Assembly: GCF_016861975.1 (NCBI RefSeq)
Contig: NZ_BOMB01000015.1
Location: 124,001-188,000, forward strand
Reading direction: 5' to 3'
Length of the DNA: 64,000 nt
Source of the DNA: Actinocatenispora rupis
GTDB lineage: Bacteria > Actinomycetota > Actinomycetes > Mycobacteriales > Micromonosporaceae
In this document: piece by piece, positions 8,212 through 16,097 of the stretch
Layout: each line of letters begins with the position of its first letter
Numbering within the stretch: the first letter of the stretch is position 1
Made by a program: the position numbers and the translations under genes
Notes under the pieces: generated by a model
Databases searched by the model: none
Told to the model about the DNA's origin: nothing
Seen by the model: only the letters and a program-made list of their open reading frames with translations

Positions 8212-8876
8212 TGGCCGGCAAGGTGTTCTTCAGCGTGTCGATGTCGCTGGACGGCTTCATGGCGCCGGAGGACGTACCCGTCGAGGACGTCTTCTCGCCC
8301 GAGGGGCAGAACGACCCGCGGGTCCAGCAGTGGATGGCGAAGTGGTCGGAACTCCAGGCGTGGTTGTTCCCGCAGCGGTGGTTCCGGGAGAACCTCCGGC
8401 TCGGCGAGGGCGGCGAGGAGGGCGTCGACAACGACGTCGCCCGGGCGACGCACGAGCGTACCGGGGTGAGCGTGATGGGCAAGCGAATGTTCGACGCGGG
8501 CGAGCTGGCGTGGCCGGAGGACGCGCCGTTCCACACCCCGGTGTTCGTGGTCACGCACACCGAGCGCGAGCCGTGGGTACGGCCGGGCGGCACGACGTTC
8601 CACTTCGTCAACGACGGCATCGTCAGCGCGCTCGACCGGGCCCGCGACGCCGCCGGCGACCGTGACGTACGCATCGCGGGCGGCGCCGAGACCATCCAGC
8701 AGTACCTGGACGCCGGGCTGATCGACGAGTTCTCGGTGACGGTCTCGCCAGTACTGTTCGGCACCGGTCTCCGGCTGTTCGACCGCCTGGACGTGTCCAA
8801 GGTCGCGCTGGAGCAGGTCCGTGCGGAGCCGTCGCCGCGGGTCACCCACCTGACCTACGCGGTACGTCCGCGCTAG
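8211..8876 (+). CDS. Dihydrofolate reductase-like (RibD C-terminal) protein
   Basis: A 221-residue protein with the RibD_C/DHFR fold: FFSVSMSLDGFMA at the N-terminus, GVSVMGKRMFD in the middle and DVRIAGGAETIQQYLDAGLIDEF near 160, the NADPH-binding segment of this superfamily. These proteins are rarely true folate reductases; the natural substrate is unknown. An insertion at about residues 25-80 (VEDVFSPEGQNDPRVQQW...) is larger than in minimal members. Last gene of the arsR operon. Confidence 0.85.
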   Translation: MAGKVFFSVSMSLDGFMAPEDVPVEDVFSPEGQNDPRVQQWMAKWSELQAWLFPQRWFRENLRLGEGGEEGVDNDVARATHERTGVSVMGKRMFDAGELAWPEDAPFHTPVFVVTHTEREPWVRPGGTTFHFVNDGIVSALDRARDAAGDRDVRIAGGAETIQQYLDAGLIDEFSVTVSPVLFGTGLRLFDRLDVSKVALEQVRAEPSPRVTHLTYAVRPR

Positions 8877-8895
8877 TCCGGTGGCTGGCCCGAAT

Positions 8896-8908
8896 GTCCA
8901 CCATGGAC
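8896..8908. repeat. Variant GTCCA-N3-TGGAC palindrome
   Basis: GTCCACCATGGAC keeps the 5-bp arms of the recurring palindrome with a changed centre. It lies 20 nt after the DHFR-like stop, between convergent genes. Confidence 0.55.
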
Positions 8909-8949
8909 AGTGCTACTCCCGGGCGCCCGCCGGCGATCCACCGCGTACG

Positions 8950-9159
8950 TCAGTCGTCGGGCTGCCAGCGCAGCAGGTCGCCCGGCTGGCAGTCGAGTAC
9001 GGCGCAGAGCGCGGCGAGCGTGGTGAAGCGGACCGCCTTCGCGCGGCCGTTCTTGAGTACGGCCAGGTTGGCGGGCGTGATGCCGACGCGGTCCGCGAGC
9101 TCGCCGACGGACATCTTCCGCCGGGCCAGCATCACGTCGATGTCGACGGTGATCGGCAT
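8950..9159 (-). CDS. XRE-family helix-turn-helix regulator
   Basis: A 69-residue protein consisting only of an HTH_XRE/HTH_26 domain (LADRVGITPANLAVLKNGRAKAVRF). It starts with an ATGA overlap on the end of the DUF2975 gene, so both are translated from one mRNA. This DUF2975-HTH pairing is widespread in bacteria; the small HTH protein most likely binds the paired palindromes upstream of the operon. Confidence 0.9.
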   Translation of the reverse strand: MPITVDIDVMLARRKMSVGELADRVGITPANLAVLKNGRAKAVRFTTLAALCAVLDCQPGDLLRWQPDD

Positions 9160-9650
9160 CAGATCACCTCGTCCAGCTCGGCGCGCAGCTCGGTCGCCTC
9201 GACCGTACGGGCGACGGCCTGGGCGAGCAGCGCCCGCAGTACGAGGACGAGGAGCGCCACGCCGAGGATGGCCACGCCGACGCCGGCCATGATGACGGTG
9301 ACGCCGGGATCGTCGCGCTGACCCGGCGCGTTGACCGCGGTGACCGCGAACCACACCAGGGCGGCGGCCACGATCGCGCCGATCACGACGTTCACGTACC
9401 GGAAGGCGGCGGGGGAGAAGACGGTGCCGCGTCGCACCATCGACACCAGCCGCCACACGCAGACCAGTACGACCTGGACCGACAGCATGCCCACGATCGT
9501 GAGCACGCGCATCGCGGTCAGCGGGTGCGACCCGTCCTCGGGATCGTTCCCGCTGACCAGGACCCACACCATCGATGCCTGGATGAACACGGTGCCGGCG
9601 GCCACCACCGCGAGCACGGCGCGCAGCGCGCCCACTGTCAGCCTGCCCAT
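9159..9650 (-). CDS. DUF2975 membrane protein
   Basis: A 163-residue protein with four predicted membrane segments (about residues 5-27, 46-67, 88-108 and 120-145), matching DUF2975. Function unknown. The ATG at 9650 is preferred over 9665 because GAGGGG lies 7 nt upstream. First gene of a two-gene operon with the downstream XRE regulator. Confidence 0.85.
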   Translation of the reverse strand: MGRLTVGALRAVLAVVAAGTVFIQASMVWVLVSGNDPEDGSHPLTAMRVLTIVGMLSVQVVLVCVWRLVSMVRRGTVFSPAAFRYVNVVIGAIVAAALVWFAVTAVNAPGQRDDPGVTVIMAGVGVAILGVALLVLVLRALLAQAVARTVEATELRAELDEVI

Positions 9651-9662
9651 GACCCGCCCCTC

Positions 9663-9698
9663 CATCGAATGACGATGGCAATCTATCGAATTACGATA
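9663..9698. promoter_or_regulatory. Twin operator of the DUF2975-XRE operon
   Basis: Two 15-bp palindromes, CATCGAATGACGATG (9663-9677) and TATCGAATTACGATA (9684-9698), have centres 21 bp apart, about two helical turns. They lie just upstream of the operon start, as expected for an autoregulatory site of the small HTH protein. Confidence 0.8.
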
Positions 9699-9792
9699 GG
9701 TACGGCAACTGCGCCGGTCGTCGGTCCCGGTGCAGGCGGGCTGGCCGGTACGAGTCCGCCGGGAGATGCGGAACCGTTGCGCATCCCGTACG

Positions 9793-10620
9793 TCAGCGGG
9801 AACCTGCGGCGACGAGTACCGCGGTGATGGGTTCGAGTTCGGCGATCAGCTCGTCTAGTTCGGCGGGGGAGAGCGCCTCGTACGGAGCGGCGGCGAGGTC
9901 GTCGGTCAGGTCCTCGATGCGCTGCTTGGTCTCGCGGCCGGCGTCGGTGAAGTGGCCGTCGGCGTCGACGAGCCCGCGCTCGCGCAGGCCGGCCATGACC
10001 GCGGCCAGCCGCTCCTTCTGCAGGTGGTGGATCCGCCCGAACGACTCCGGCGGATGGATGCCCATCTCCAGCGCGCTGAGCACGTGCGCCTCCGTACCGC
10101 CGATGCGTGCGCCGAGGAGGGCGGCGATGTGCCCGTCGGTACGGTGTTCGCGGAGCATGGTCGCGGAGTGCCACAGCCGGGCGACCGGATCGCTCGGTAC
10201 GGCGACGGACCGCATCCCCGCGTACATGACGCGTCCGGTCATCGGTGCGCTGGTCGCGGCCTTGGTGGTCAGGTCGGCGGCCCGTACCAGGCCCGGCGAG
10301 CCGGCCAGCTCGGGACCGAGGATCCGCCGTACGGAGGCCGCGCTGCCGCGTTCGCGTGCGGCGAGCGACGCCTCGGGCGGGATCGTCTCCCACGCGCTCG
10401 GGATGTGCCGCGCCGCCTCGCCCTCGGCGAAGCTGTAGAACGCCGCGTGCACCACCTCCGCCGGTACGCGTCCGAGCGGTGCGGCGCGGCTGGCGAAGTA
10501 GCCGTCCCAGTAGGTGCGGTGGCCGAGCGCGGCCAGTTCCGCGTTGGACTCGTCGGCGAAGAACGTGACGAGGCAGATCGGCTCCAGGAGCTCGAACATG
10601 CGGCGGGCGATGTGCGTCAT
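9793..10620 (-). CDS. SCO6745-family protein
   Basis: A 275-residue protein of the actinobacterial SCO6745 family, which resembles a MarR-like winged helix at its C-terminus (KERLAAVMAGLRERGLVDADGHFTDAGRE) preceded by an N-terminal helical domain. The role is unclear: DNA binding is suggested by the C-terminal region but unproven. ATG 10620 is used; an alternative ATG lies 9 nt upstream, and neither has a strong ribosome site. Confidence 0.78.
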   Translation of the reverse strand: MTHIARRMFELLEPICLVTFFADESNAELAALGHRTYWDGYFASRAAPLGRVPAEVVHAAFYSFAEGEAARHIPSAWETIPPEASLAARERGSAASVRRILGPELAGSPGLVRAADLTTKAATSAPMTGRVMYAGMRSVAVPSDPVARLWHSATMLREHRTDGHIAALLGARIGGTEAHVLSALEMGIHPPESFGRIHHLQKERLAAVMAGLRERGLVDADGHFTDAGRETKQRIEDLTDDLAAAPYEALSPAELDELIAELEPITAVLVAAGSR

Positions 10621-10698
10621 GACCCACATGATGCACACGACCACACCCCCGACGCGGTACGACGGCGCCTCCGGTCGGGAAACGCCGCCGTACTCGAT

Positions 10699-10711
10699 GT
10701 CCACTGTGGAC
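10699..10711. repeat. GTCCACTGTGGAC palindrome, copy 3
   Basis: Exact copy, 9 nt beyond the stop of the minus-strand membrane-protein gene (10721-11293). Confidence 0.8.
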
Positions 10712-10720
10712 GGCGGGGCG

Positions 10721-11293
10721 TCACGCGGTCCTGGCGGCGCGGCGGTGCAGGCGGATCGCCGAGACGAGGAAGAAGACGCCGCCGAGCGTGGCGTACCCGG
10801 CGATGGTGGTGAACGACGTGTCGTGCCCGCCCGCCCGGACGATGAAGCTGGTGCCGGCGAGGGTGGAGATCGCGCCGCTGAGGATCATCGCCCACTGGCC
10901 GCCGAGCCGGTACCGGAGGATCGCGACGATCAGCTGCACGATGCCCGCGGTGACCGCCCAGGCGCCCCACACCCGGAGCACGTTCGGTACGCCCGAGGTG
11001 GCGGCGACGGCCAGCGCGAAGAACGTGAGCAGGCTCAGCGCGACGTTGACGTACAGCGGGGTCCGCGGCCGGGTGGCGCCCGACGTACGGAAGTCGATCA
11101 CCGCGGCGGCGGCGTCGAACAGCGGGTAGATCACCAGCAGGCCGATGGTGGCCGGGTTGAGCGTCGACGCGACGAGGGCGACCAGCGCGGCCCAGACGAT
11201 CGCGAAGCCGAACCGGACGTAGTAGAGGTTTCGCAGCCCCCGGGTACCGCTGGTGGCGTCAACCGCGGCGACGGTGTCGACGGACGTGGACAT
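10721..11293 (-). CDS. Six-to-seven-pass membrane protein, unknown function
   Basis: A 190-residue hydrophobic protein with about six membrane segments in consecutive hairpins, reminiscent of DUF308/HdeD-like proteins, but I cannot assign a family firmly. ATG 11293 has GGGAG upstream. It is divergent from a TetR gene with two TetR-type palindromes in the 118-bp gap, so the TetR protein very likely represses it. Function and inducer are unknown. Confidence 0.75.
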   Translation of the reverse strand: MSTSVDTVAAVDATSGTRGLRNLYYVRFGFAIVWAALVALVASTLNPATIGLLVIYPLFDAAAAVIDFRTSGATRPRTPLYVNVALSLLTFFALAVAATSGVPNVLRVWGAWAVTAGIVQLIVAILRYRLGGQWAMILSGAISTLAGTSFIVRAGGHDTSFTTIAGYATLGGVFFLVSAIRLHRRAARTA

Positions 11294-11311
11294 CGGGACT
11301 CCCTGGCGAGA

Positions 11312-11374
11312 TAGAACGATCGGTCTACTTGAGTGTGCGACCTGATCACGTCGGAGTCAAGACCGATCGTTCTG
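11312..11374. promoter_or_regulatory. Two TetR operators in a divergent promoter region
   Basis: TAGAACGATCGGTCTA (11312-11327) and AAGACCGATCGTTCTG (11359-11374) are inverted versions of the same site, each itself near-palindromic around CGATCG. Their placement would let one TetR dimer pair control both flanking genes. Confidence 0.82.
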
Positions 11375-11411
11375 TCTGCTAGGCTCGCCACGTCACGACG
11401 GAGGAGGGCGG

Positions 11412-11969
11412 ATGTCGGAGGCGCGGGCCAGGCTGCTCAAGGCGGCGACCGAACTCTTCTACACCGAAGGCATCCACGCCGTCGGCGTCGACCGCGTCAT
11501 CGCCGCCGCGCAGGTCACGCGCGCCACCATGTACCGGCACTTTCCCAGCAAGGACGACCTCGTCGTCGCGTACCTGACCCAGGCCGACGAAGCGATCCGC
11601 GCGCGTACCGCCGCCGCGCGGGCCCAGGACGCCACACCCGAGGACATCGTCCGCGCCGTCGGCACCCACATCGCCGACGACATCCAGCGCCGCGGCTTCC
11701 GCGGCTGCGCGTTCCTCAACGCCGCCGCCGAGTACCCGGATCCGGCGCATCCGGTACACAAGGCGGTCCTGAAGCACCGGAAGTGGTTCCTCGACACCGT
11801 CACCGAGCTGCTCGCCGCCGCCGGCGAAACCCACCCCGAGCCGGCCGCCCGGCACTTCGTCATGCTCCGCGACGGGGCCATGGCCGCCGGCTGCCTCACC
11901 GACCCGAAGCCCGTCCGCGACACGTTCCTGGCCGGCATCGAGGGGCTCCTCAAGTACCGCAACCGCTGA
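11412..11969 (+). CDS. TetR/AcrR-family repressor
   Basis: A 185-residue regulator with the TetR N-terminal HTH (AATELFYTEGIHAVGVDRVIAAAQVTRATMYRHFPSKDDLV, residues ~10-50) and a variable ligand-binding C-terminal domain. ATG at 11412 has GGAGGAGGGCGG upstream. It probably represses itself and the divergent membrane protein through the two operators at 11312-11374. Confidence 0.92.
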   Translation: MSEARARLLKAATELFYTEGIHAVGVDRVIAAAQVTRATMYRHFPSKDDLVVAYLTQADEAIRARTAAARAQDATPEDIVRAVGTHIADDIQRRGFRGCAFLNAAAEYPDPAHPVHKAVLKHRKWFLDTVTELLAAAGETHPEPAARHFVMLRDGAMAAGCLTDPKPVRDTFLAGIEGLLKYRNR

Positions 11970-11989
11970 CGTACCGGGGGGATCCGGGC

Positions 11990-12511
11990 TCACGTCCACT
12001 GTGGACGGAGGCGGGGGTCGTGGGAGGGGTCGGGGTACTGGGGCGGCGGCCCGTGTACGGCGGCCTCGGGGCGGAGTTCGTAGTGCCAGGGCTCGTTGCG
12101 GTAGATCTGGCAGAGGCCGTACCGGGCGCCGTGGGTGGACAGCCAGGCGGTGGCGTCGGAGTACCCGATGTCGACGGCGTGTCCGGCCACGTGGATCGAG
12201 GTGTCCGGGGTGGCGACCCAGCGGGCGGCTTCCGTGGCCGAGCCGTACTTGGCGATGGCGCGGCGGAGCAGCTCGTTCTGGTACGCGGGGGTGCGCCAGC
12301 CGCTGTTGACGTGGAGTTCGACGCCGTCGCGGGCGGCGTCGGTGGCGGCGGCACGCAGCGCGCGGCGGAGTGCGGGGTCGAGGTTGGCGACGCCGGGATA
12401 GGTGTCGTCGAACACGGTCGCGCCGGCGGGGAGGGCACCGTCGGCCTCGGTGACCGCGGGGCGGTCGGTGGCGGGTGCGGGCTTTGGTGGTGCTGATGCC
12501 GTTTGTCGCAT
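11990..12511 (-). CDS. vanY: VanY-type D-Ala-D-Ala carboxypeptidase
   Basis: A 173-residue M15B metallopeptidase predicted to remove the terminal D-Ala from peptidoglycan pentapeptides. Zinc ligands fit the family: His107 and Asp114 in SIHVAGHAVD, and His143 with catalytic Glu140 in EPWHYE. Unlike classical VanY it has no signal peptide or membrane segment from this start, and the start is supported by a promoter block shared with vanH that reaches to the ATG. It could therefore act in the cytoplasm, like VanXY, or be exported by another route. The palindrome GTCCACTGTGGAC (11994-12006) forms its last codons. Confidence 0.85.
   Translation of the reverse strand: MRQTASAPPKPAPATDRPAVTEADGALPAGATVFDDTYPGVANLDPALRRALRAAATDAARDGVELHVNSGWRTPAYQNELLRRAIAKYGSATEAARWVATPDTSIHVAGHAVDIGYSDATAWLSTHGARYGLCQIYRNEPWHYELRPEAAVHGPPPQYPDPSHDPRLRPQWT
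11994..12006. repeat. GTCCACTGTGGAC palindrome, copy 4
   Basis: Exact copy 24 nt after the TetR stop; on the minus strand it encodes part of the last residues of VanY. Confidence 0.8.
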
Positions 12512-12544
12512 GCCGCCAGTGCAGCGGGTGTGCTGTTGCGGGGC

Positions 12545-12591
12545 CGTATCGGCTTTTCGCTATGCCGACGATATGTGCGGCCTCGTAGCCT
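12545..12591. promoter_or_regulatory. VanR box between vanY and vanR, with vanR -10
   Basis: The core 12545-12576 matches the block upstream of vanH (18199-18230) at 27 of 32 positions: CGTATC, then 13 nt, then GCCGACGATATGT. Distance to the start codon is 55 nt for vanY and 56 nt for vanH. For vanR in the other direction, TAGCCT (12586-12591) is a plausible -10 that ends 7 nt before the ATG, suggesting a leaderless vanR message. One site could thus drive both vanY and vanRS. Confidence 0.75.
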
Positions 12592-12598
12592 GGTGTGC

Positions 12599-13282
12599 AT
12601 GCGTGTGTTGGTGGTCGAGGACGAGCCGTACATGGCGGAGGCCATCCGGGACGGGTTGCGGCTGGAGGCGATCGCGGCCGACATCGCCGGCGACGGCGAC
12701 ACGGCCCTGGAACTGTTGAGCGTCAACGCGTACGACATCGCGGTGCTGGACCGGGACATTCCGGGGCCGTCGGGCGACGAGGTCGCGGCGAGCATCGTGG
12801 CGTCGGGCAGCGGTACGCCGATCCTGATGCTGACGGCCGCGGATCGGCTCGACGACAAGACATCCGGGTTCGGGCTGGGTGCCGACGACTACCTGACGAA
12901 ACCGTTCGAGTTGCAGGAGCTGGTGTTGCGGCTGCGGGCGCTGGACCGCCGGCGCGCCCACCACCGCCCTCCGGTACGCGAGATCGCGGGGTTGCGGGTG
13001 GATCCGTTCCGCCGCGAGGTGCACCGGGACGGCCGGTACGTGGGGCTGACCCGGAAGCAGTTCGCCGTACTGGAGGTGCTGGTCGCCGCCGAGGGTGGGG
13101 TGGTGAGCGCCGAGGAGCTCCTGGAACGCGCGTGGGACGTGAACGCCGACCCGTTCACGAACGCGGTACGGATCACGGTTTCCGCGCTGCGTAAGCGACT
13201 CGGCGAGCCGTGGCTGATCGCGACGGTGCCGGGCGTCGGGTACCGGATCGAGGCGCCGGCGGCCGGACGGGGCCGTGAGTAG
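12599..13282 (+). CDS. vanR: VanR-type response regulator
   Basis: A 227-residue OmpR-family regulator. Receiver domain: acidic pocket EDE at 7-9, phospho-acceptor Asp51 in LDRDIPG, conserved Thr/Lys later in DDYLTKPF. The C-terminal winged helix (LTRKQFAVLEVLV ... VRITVSALRKRLG ... GVGYRIE) is complete. Adjacent vanS and the van structural genes identify it. It should activate vanHAX-murG2 and vanY through the shared box. The vanS GTG overlaps its end by 8 nt. Confidence 0.93.
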   Translation: MRVLVVEDEPYMAEAIRDGLRLEAIAADIAGDGDTALELLSVNAYDIAVLDRDIPGPSGDEVAASIVASGSGTPILMLTAADRLDDKTSGFGLGADDYLTKPFELQELVLRLRALDRRRAHHRPPVREIAGLRVDPFRREVHRDGRYVGLTRKQFAVLEVLVAAEGGVVSAEELLERAWDVNADPFTNAVRITVSALRKRLGEPWLIATVPGVGYRIEAPAAGRGRE

Positions 13283-14360
13283 GGCGCTCGGGCTGAGCGT
13301 GCGGGCCAAGCTGACGCTCAGCTACGCCGGGTTCCTGATGCTGGCCGGGGTGCTGCTCCTGGGGGTGGTGTGGGCCTTCCTCCTGCGGTACGTCCCGAAC
13401 CACCCGATGATCGGCCCCGGTCCGATGATCCCGAACCGCGGCGACCTCGTTCGGGCGTTCGCGCCGAAGGTGTCGCTGATGCTGCTGTTCCTGCTGGCGT
13501 TCGGGCTGCTGGGCGGGTGGGTACTCGCCGGGCGGATGCTCGCGCCGCTGGCCCGCATCACCACCGCGACGCGGAAGGCGGCGGTCGGGTCGCTGTCGCA
13601 CCGGATCGACCTGGAGGGCCGCAACGACGAGTTCCGCGAACTGGCCGACAGCTTCGACGCGATGCTCGCCCGGTTGGAGGCGCATGTCGCGGAGCAGCAA
13701 CGGTTCGCGGCCAACGCCTCGCACGAGTTGCGTACGCCGCTGGCGATCACGCAGACGCTGCTGGACGTGGCGCGCAACGATCCGGACCACGACACGACCG
13801 AGCTCGTCGACCGCCTGCACTACGTCAACACCCGGGCGATCGACCTGACCGAGGCGCTGCTGTTGCTCAGCCGCGCGGACCGGCGGTCGTTCACCCGGGA
13901 GCCCGTCGACCTGTCCCTGCTCGCGGAGGAGGCCACGGAGACGCTGCTGCCGCTCGCGGAGCGCCGCGGCGTCACGATCGAGACGGCCGGCGACGCCAGC
14001 CCCACGATCGGCTCGTACGCGCTGCTGTTGCAGATGACCACGAACCTGGTACACAACGCGATCGTGCACAACCTGCCGGACGGTGGCGCCGTGTGGGTCG
14101 GCACCGCCGCCGACGCGTCCGGCGTACTGCTCATTGTCGAGAACACCGGCGGGAGGCTGGCGCCCGAGCTGGTGTCCACGTTGGCGGAACCGTTCCAGCG
14201 CGGTACGCAGCGCACGCACACCGGGCACGCCGGGGTCGGCCTCGGGCTGGCCATCGTCCGGAGCATCGCCGAGGCGCACGACGGTACGCTCGCGCTCGCC
14301 GCCCGGCCGGAGGGCGGCCTCCGCGTCACGGTGCGCCTGCCCGCCGTGCCACGCACCTGA
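13275..14360 (+). CDS. vanS: VanS-type sensor histidine kinase
   Basis: A 361-residue kinase with two membrane segments (about 14-37 and 66-88) around a short 28-residue extracellular loop rich in Pro and Met (NHPMIGPGPMIPN), then HAMP, DHp with phospho-acceptor His150 in ASHELRTPL, and a HATPase with the N box NLVHNAIVHN and GVGLGLAIV. It senses glycopeptide exposure and phosphorylates VanR; the loop and first helix are where inducer specificity would reside. The 3' end meets murG2 with a 9-nt convergent gap. Confidence 0.93.
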   Translation: MSRALGLSVRAKLTLSYAGFLMLAGVLLLGVVWAFLLRYVPNHPMIGPGPMIPNRGDLVRAFAPKVSLMLLFLLAFGLLGGWVLAGRMLAPLARITTATRKAAVGSLSHRIDLEGRNDEFRELADSFDAMLARLEAHVAEQQRFAANASHELRTPLAITQTLLDVARNDPDHDTTELVDRLHYVNTRAIDLTEALLLLSRADRRSFTREPVDLSLLAEEATETLLPLAERRGVTIETAGDASPTIGSYALLLQMTTNLVHNAIVHNLPDGGAVWVGTAADASGVLLIVENTGGRLAPELVSTLAEPFQRGTQRTHTGHAGVGLGLAIVRSIAEAHDGTLALAARPEGGLRVTVRLPAVPRT

Positions 14361-14369
14361 CTCCGGTAC

Positions 14370-15476
14370 TCACCGGCGGCGTTCGGCGATCGCGGTGAGG
14401 ACGTGGCGGGCCAGGACGACGTCCGCGTCGGGCGCCCCCGCGGCGACGGCGCGGCCGGACATGGCCGCGATCCGGGCCGGATCGGTGAGTACGGGGAGCA
14501 GGGTGGTCTCGATCCAGGCGGGGTCGAGGTCGGCGTTGTCGACGAGCAGCGCCCCGCCGGCGGCGACGATCGGTTCGGCGTTGTGCCGCTGTTCGCCACC
14601 GCGCAGCGGCAGCGGCACGTACGCGGCGGGCAGGCCGACGGCGGACAGTTCGGCGCAGGTCATCGCCCCGGAACGGCAGATCGCGACGTCGGCCGCGGCG
14701 TACGCGTGGGCCATCTCCTCGACGTACGGGACGACCACGTAGCCGTCGGCGTACGGTGGCTCGACGGTGTGCTGCGGCCCGGTGATGTGCAGGACCTGGA
14801 CGCCGGCGGCGCGGAGTGCCGGTGCGGCGCCGGACACGGCGACGTTGATGGCGCGGGCACCCTGCGAGCCGCCGGTGGCGAGCAGTACGGGGCCGTCCGG
14901 GCGCAGGCCGAACCGGCGCCGGGCCGCGTCGCGCTGCGCGGGCCGGTCGAGCCCGGTGATCGCCGGCCGCAGCGGGATCCCGATGGCGGTGGCGTGCGCG
15001 AGCCGTACGTCGGCGGTGGCGGTGAACACCCGCGTGGTGAGCCGGGCGGCGAGCCGGTTCGCGACACCGGGCTGGGCGTTCGCCTCGTGGATGACGATGG
15101 GCAGGCCGCGCCGGTGCGCGGCGAGGTACGCGGGTGCCGCCACGTACCCGCCGAAGCCGACGACGACCTCGGCGCGTACCCGGTCGAGTACGGCGCCGGC
15201 GGCCCGTACCGAGTCGCGGAGCTTGCCCGGGGTACGCAGCAGGGCGGGGTTGAGGGTGCGCGGCAGCGGCACCGGCGGGATGAGTTCGAGCGGGTACCCG
15301 CGGGCCGGGATGAGCGTGGTGTCGAGCCCGCGGACGGTGCCGAGCGCGGTGATCCGGGCCGTGGGTTCCAAGCGGCACAAGGCATCCGCGAAGTTCATGG
15401 TGGGTTCGATGTGCCCGGCCGAGTGGCCGCCGGCGACGACCACGCGCGGCTCCGGCACGGTTCTCTGCGACGTCAT
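14370..15476 (-). CDS. MurG-like UDP-GlcNAc:lipid I GlcNAc transferase (van-associated)
   Basis: A 368-residue GT28 glycosyltransferase. It keeps the MurG motifs: first glycine-rich loop AGGHSAGHIEP (16-26), HEANAQPGVAN (130-140; the usual HEQN with Gln changed to Ala), TGGSQGAR (201-208) and CRSGAMTCAEL for UDP-GlcNAc binding. It is the last gene of the vanH-vanA-vanX operon, 12 nt after vanX, and is probably a second MurG beside the division-cluster copy. Inference: it converts lipid I ending in D-Ala-D-Lac to lipid II. A GT28 tailoring enzyme is a less likely alternative. Confidence 0.85.
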   Translation of the reverse strand: MTSQRTVPEPRVVVAGGHSAGHIEPTMNFADALCRLEPTARITALGTVRGLDTTLIPARGYPLELIPPVPLPRTLNPALLRTPGKLRDSVRAAGAVLDRVRAEVVVGFGGYVAAPAYLAAHRRGLPIVIHEANAQPGVANRLAARLTTRVFTATADVRLAHATAIGIPLRPAITGLDRPAQRDAARRRFGLRPDGPVLLATGGSQGARAINVAVSGAAPALRAAGVQVLHITGPQHTVEPPYADGYVVVPYVEEMAHAYAAADVAICRSGAMTCAELSAVGLPAAYVPLPLRGGEQRHNAEPIVAAGGALLVDNADLDPAWIETTLLPVLTDPARIAAMSGRAVAAGAPDADVVLARHVLTAIAERRR

Positions 15477-15488
15477 TCCTGTCCTCGG

Positions 15489-16097
15489 CTAGGCCACGGG
15501 AAAGTCGAAGTACGTGTCCGGGTACGGTTCGCCGGTGAGCGTGTAGTGCCACCATTCCCGTTCGTACGCGGCGAATCCGCAGGCTTCCATGATGGAACGA
15601 AGCTGCCGGCGGTGCCGCGCCGCGTCCGGCGCGATGCCCGGTGCGCCGTGGTGGGAGACCGGGTCCATCAGGTCGTGACCGCCGCCCATCGCGACGGGCT
15701 CGCCGGTGTCCAGGCGGCAGAGCGTCAGATCGACGGTACTGCCGCGGCTGTGCCCGGATCTCGTTGCCACGTAACCCTGTCCGACCATCTCGGCGCGCGC
15801 GATGTTCGGGTGGTGCCGTCGCTTCGCCCGGCCGTCCTCGGGTCGCCGTGCCCAGCGCAGGAAGCAGTCCACCGCGCGCTGCGGCCGGTACCCGTCCCAC
15901 AGCAGCAGGCCGAACCCGCCGGCTGCCGCCTTGTCCCGGGCCCGCTCCAGTGCCGCGCACAACGCCGTCGTACCGACGATCCGGTTCGCCTGGTACCCGT
16001 CGACGGGCGCGCCGGTGAAGTTGTCCGCCGTGGCGTACTTGGCGTCCCACCGGATCCCGGGCACCGCCTCGTCGACGTACGCGAAGCCGCCGTTCAC
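15489..16097 (-). CDS. vanX: VanX D-Ala-D-Ala dipeptidase
   Basis: Cytoplasmic zinc dipeptidase that hydrolyses D-Ala-D-Ala so that only D-Ala-D-Lac enters the wall precursor. The 202-residue length and numbering coincide with classical VanX: His116 and Asp123 in SGHSRGSTVDL, Glu181 and His184 in EWWHY, and the conserved IRWDAKYAT start and YFDFPV end. The GTG start at 16097 overlaps the vanA stop (GTGA), giving translational coupling. Confidence 0.97.
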   Translation of the reverse strand: MNGGFAYVDEAVPGIRWDAKYATADNFTGAPVDGYQANRIVGTTALCAALERARDKAAAGGFGLLLWDGYRPQRAVDCFLRWARRPEDGRAKRRHHPNIARAEMVGQGYVATRSGHSRGSTVDLTLCRLDTGEPVAMGGGHDLMDPVSHHGAPGIAPDAARHRRQLRSIMEACGFAAYEREWWHYTLTGEPYPDTYFDFPVA

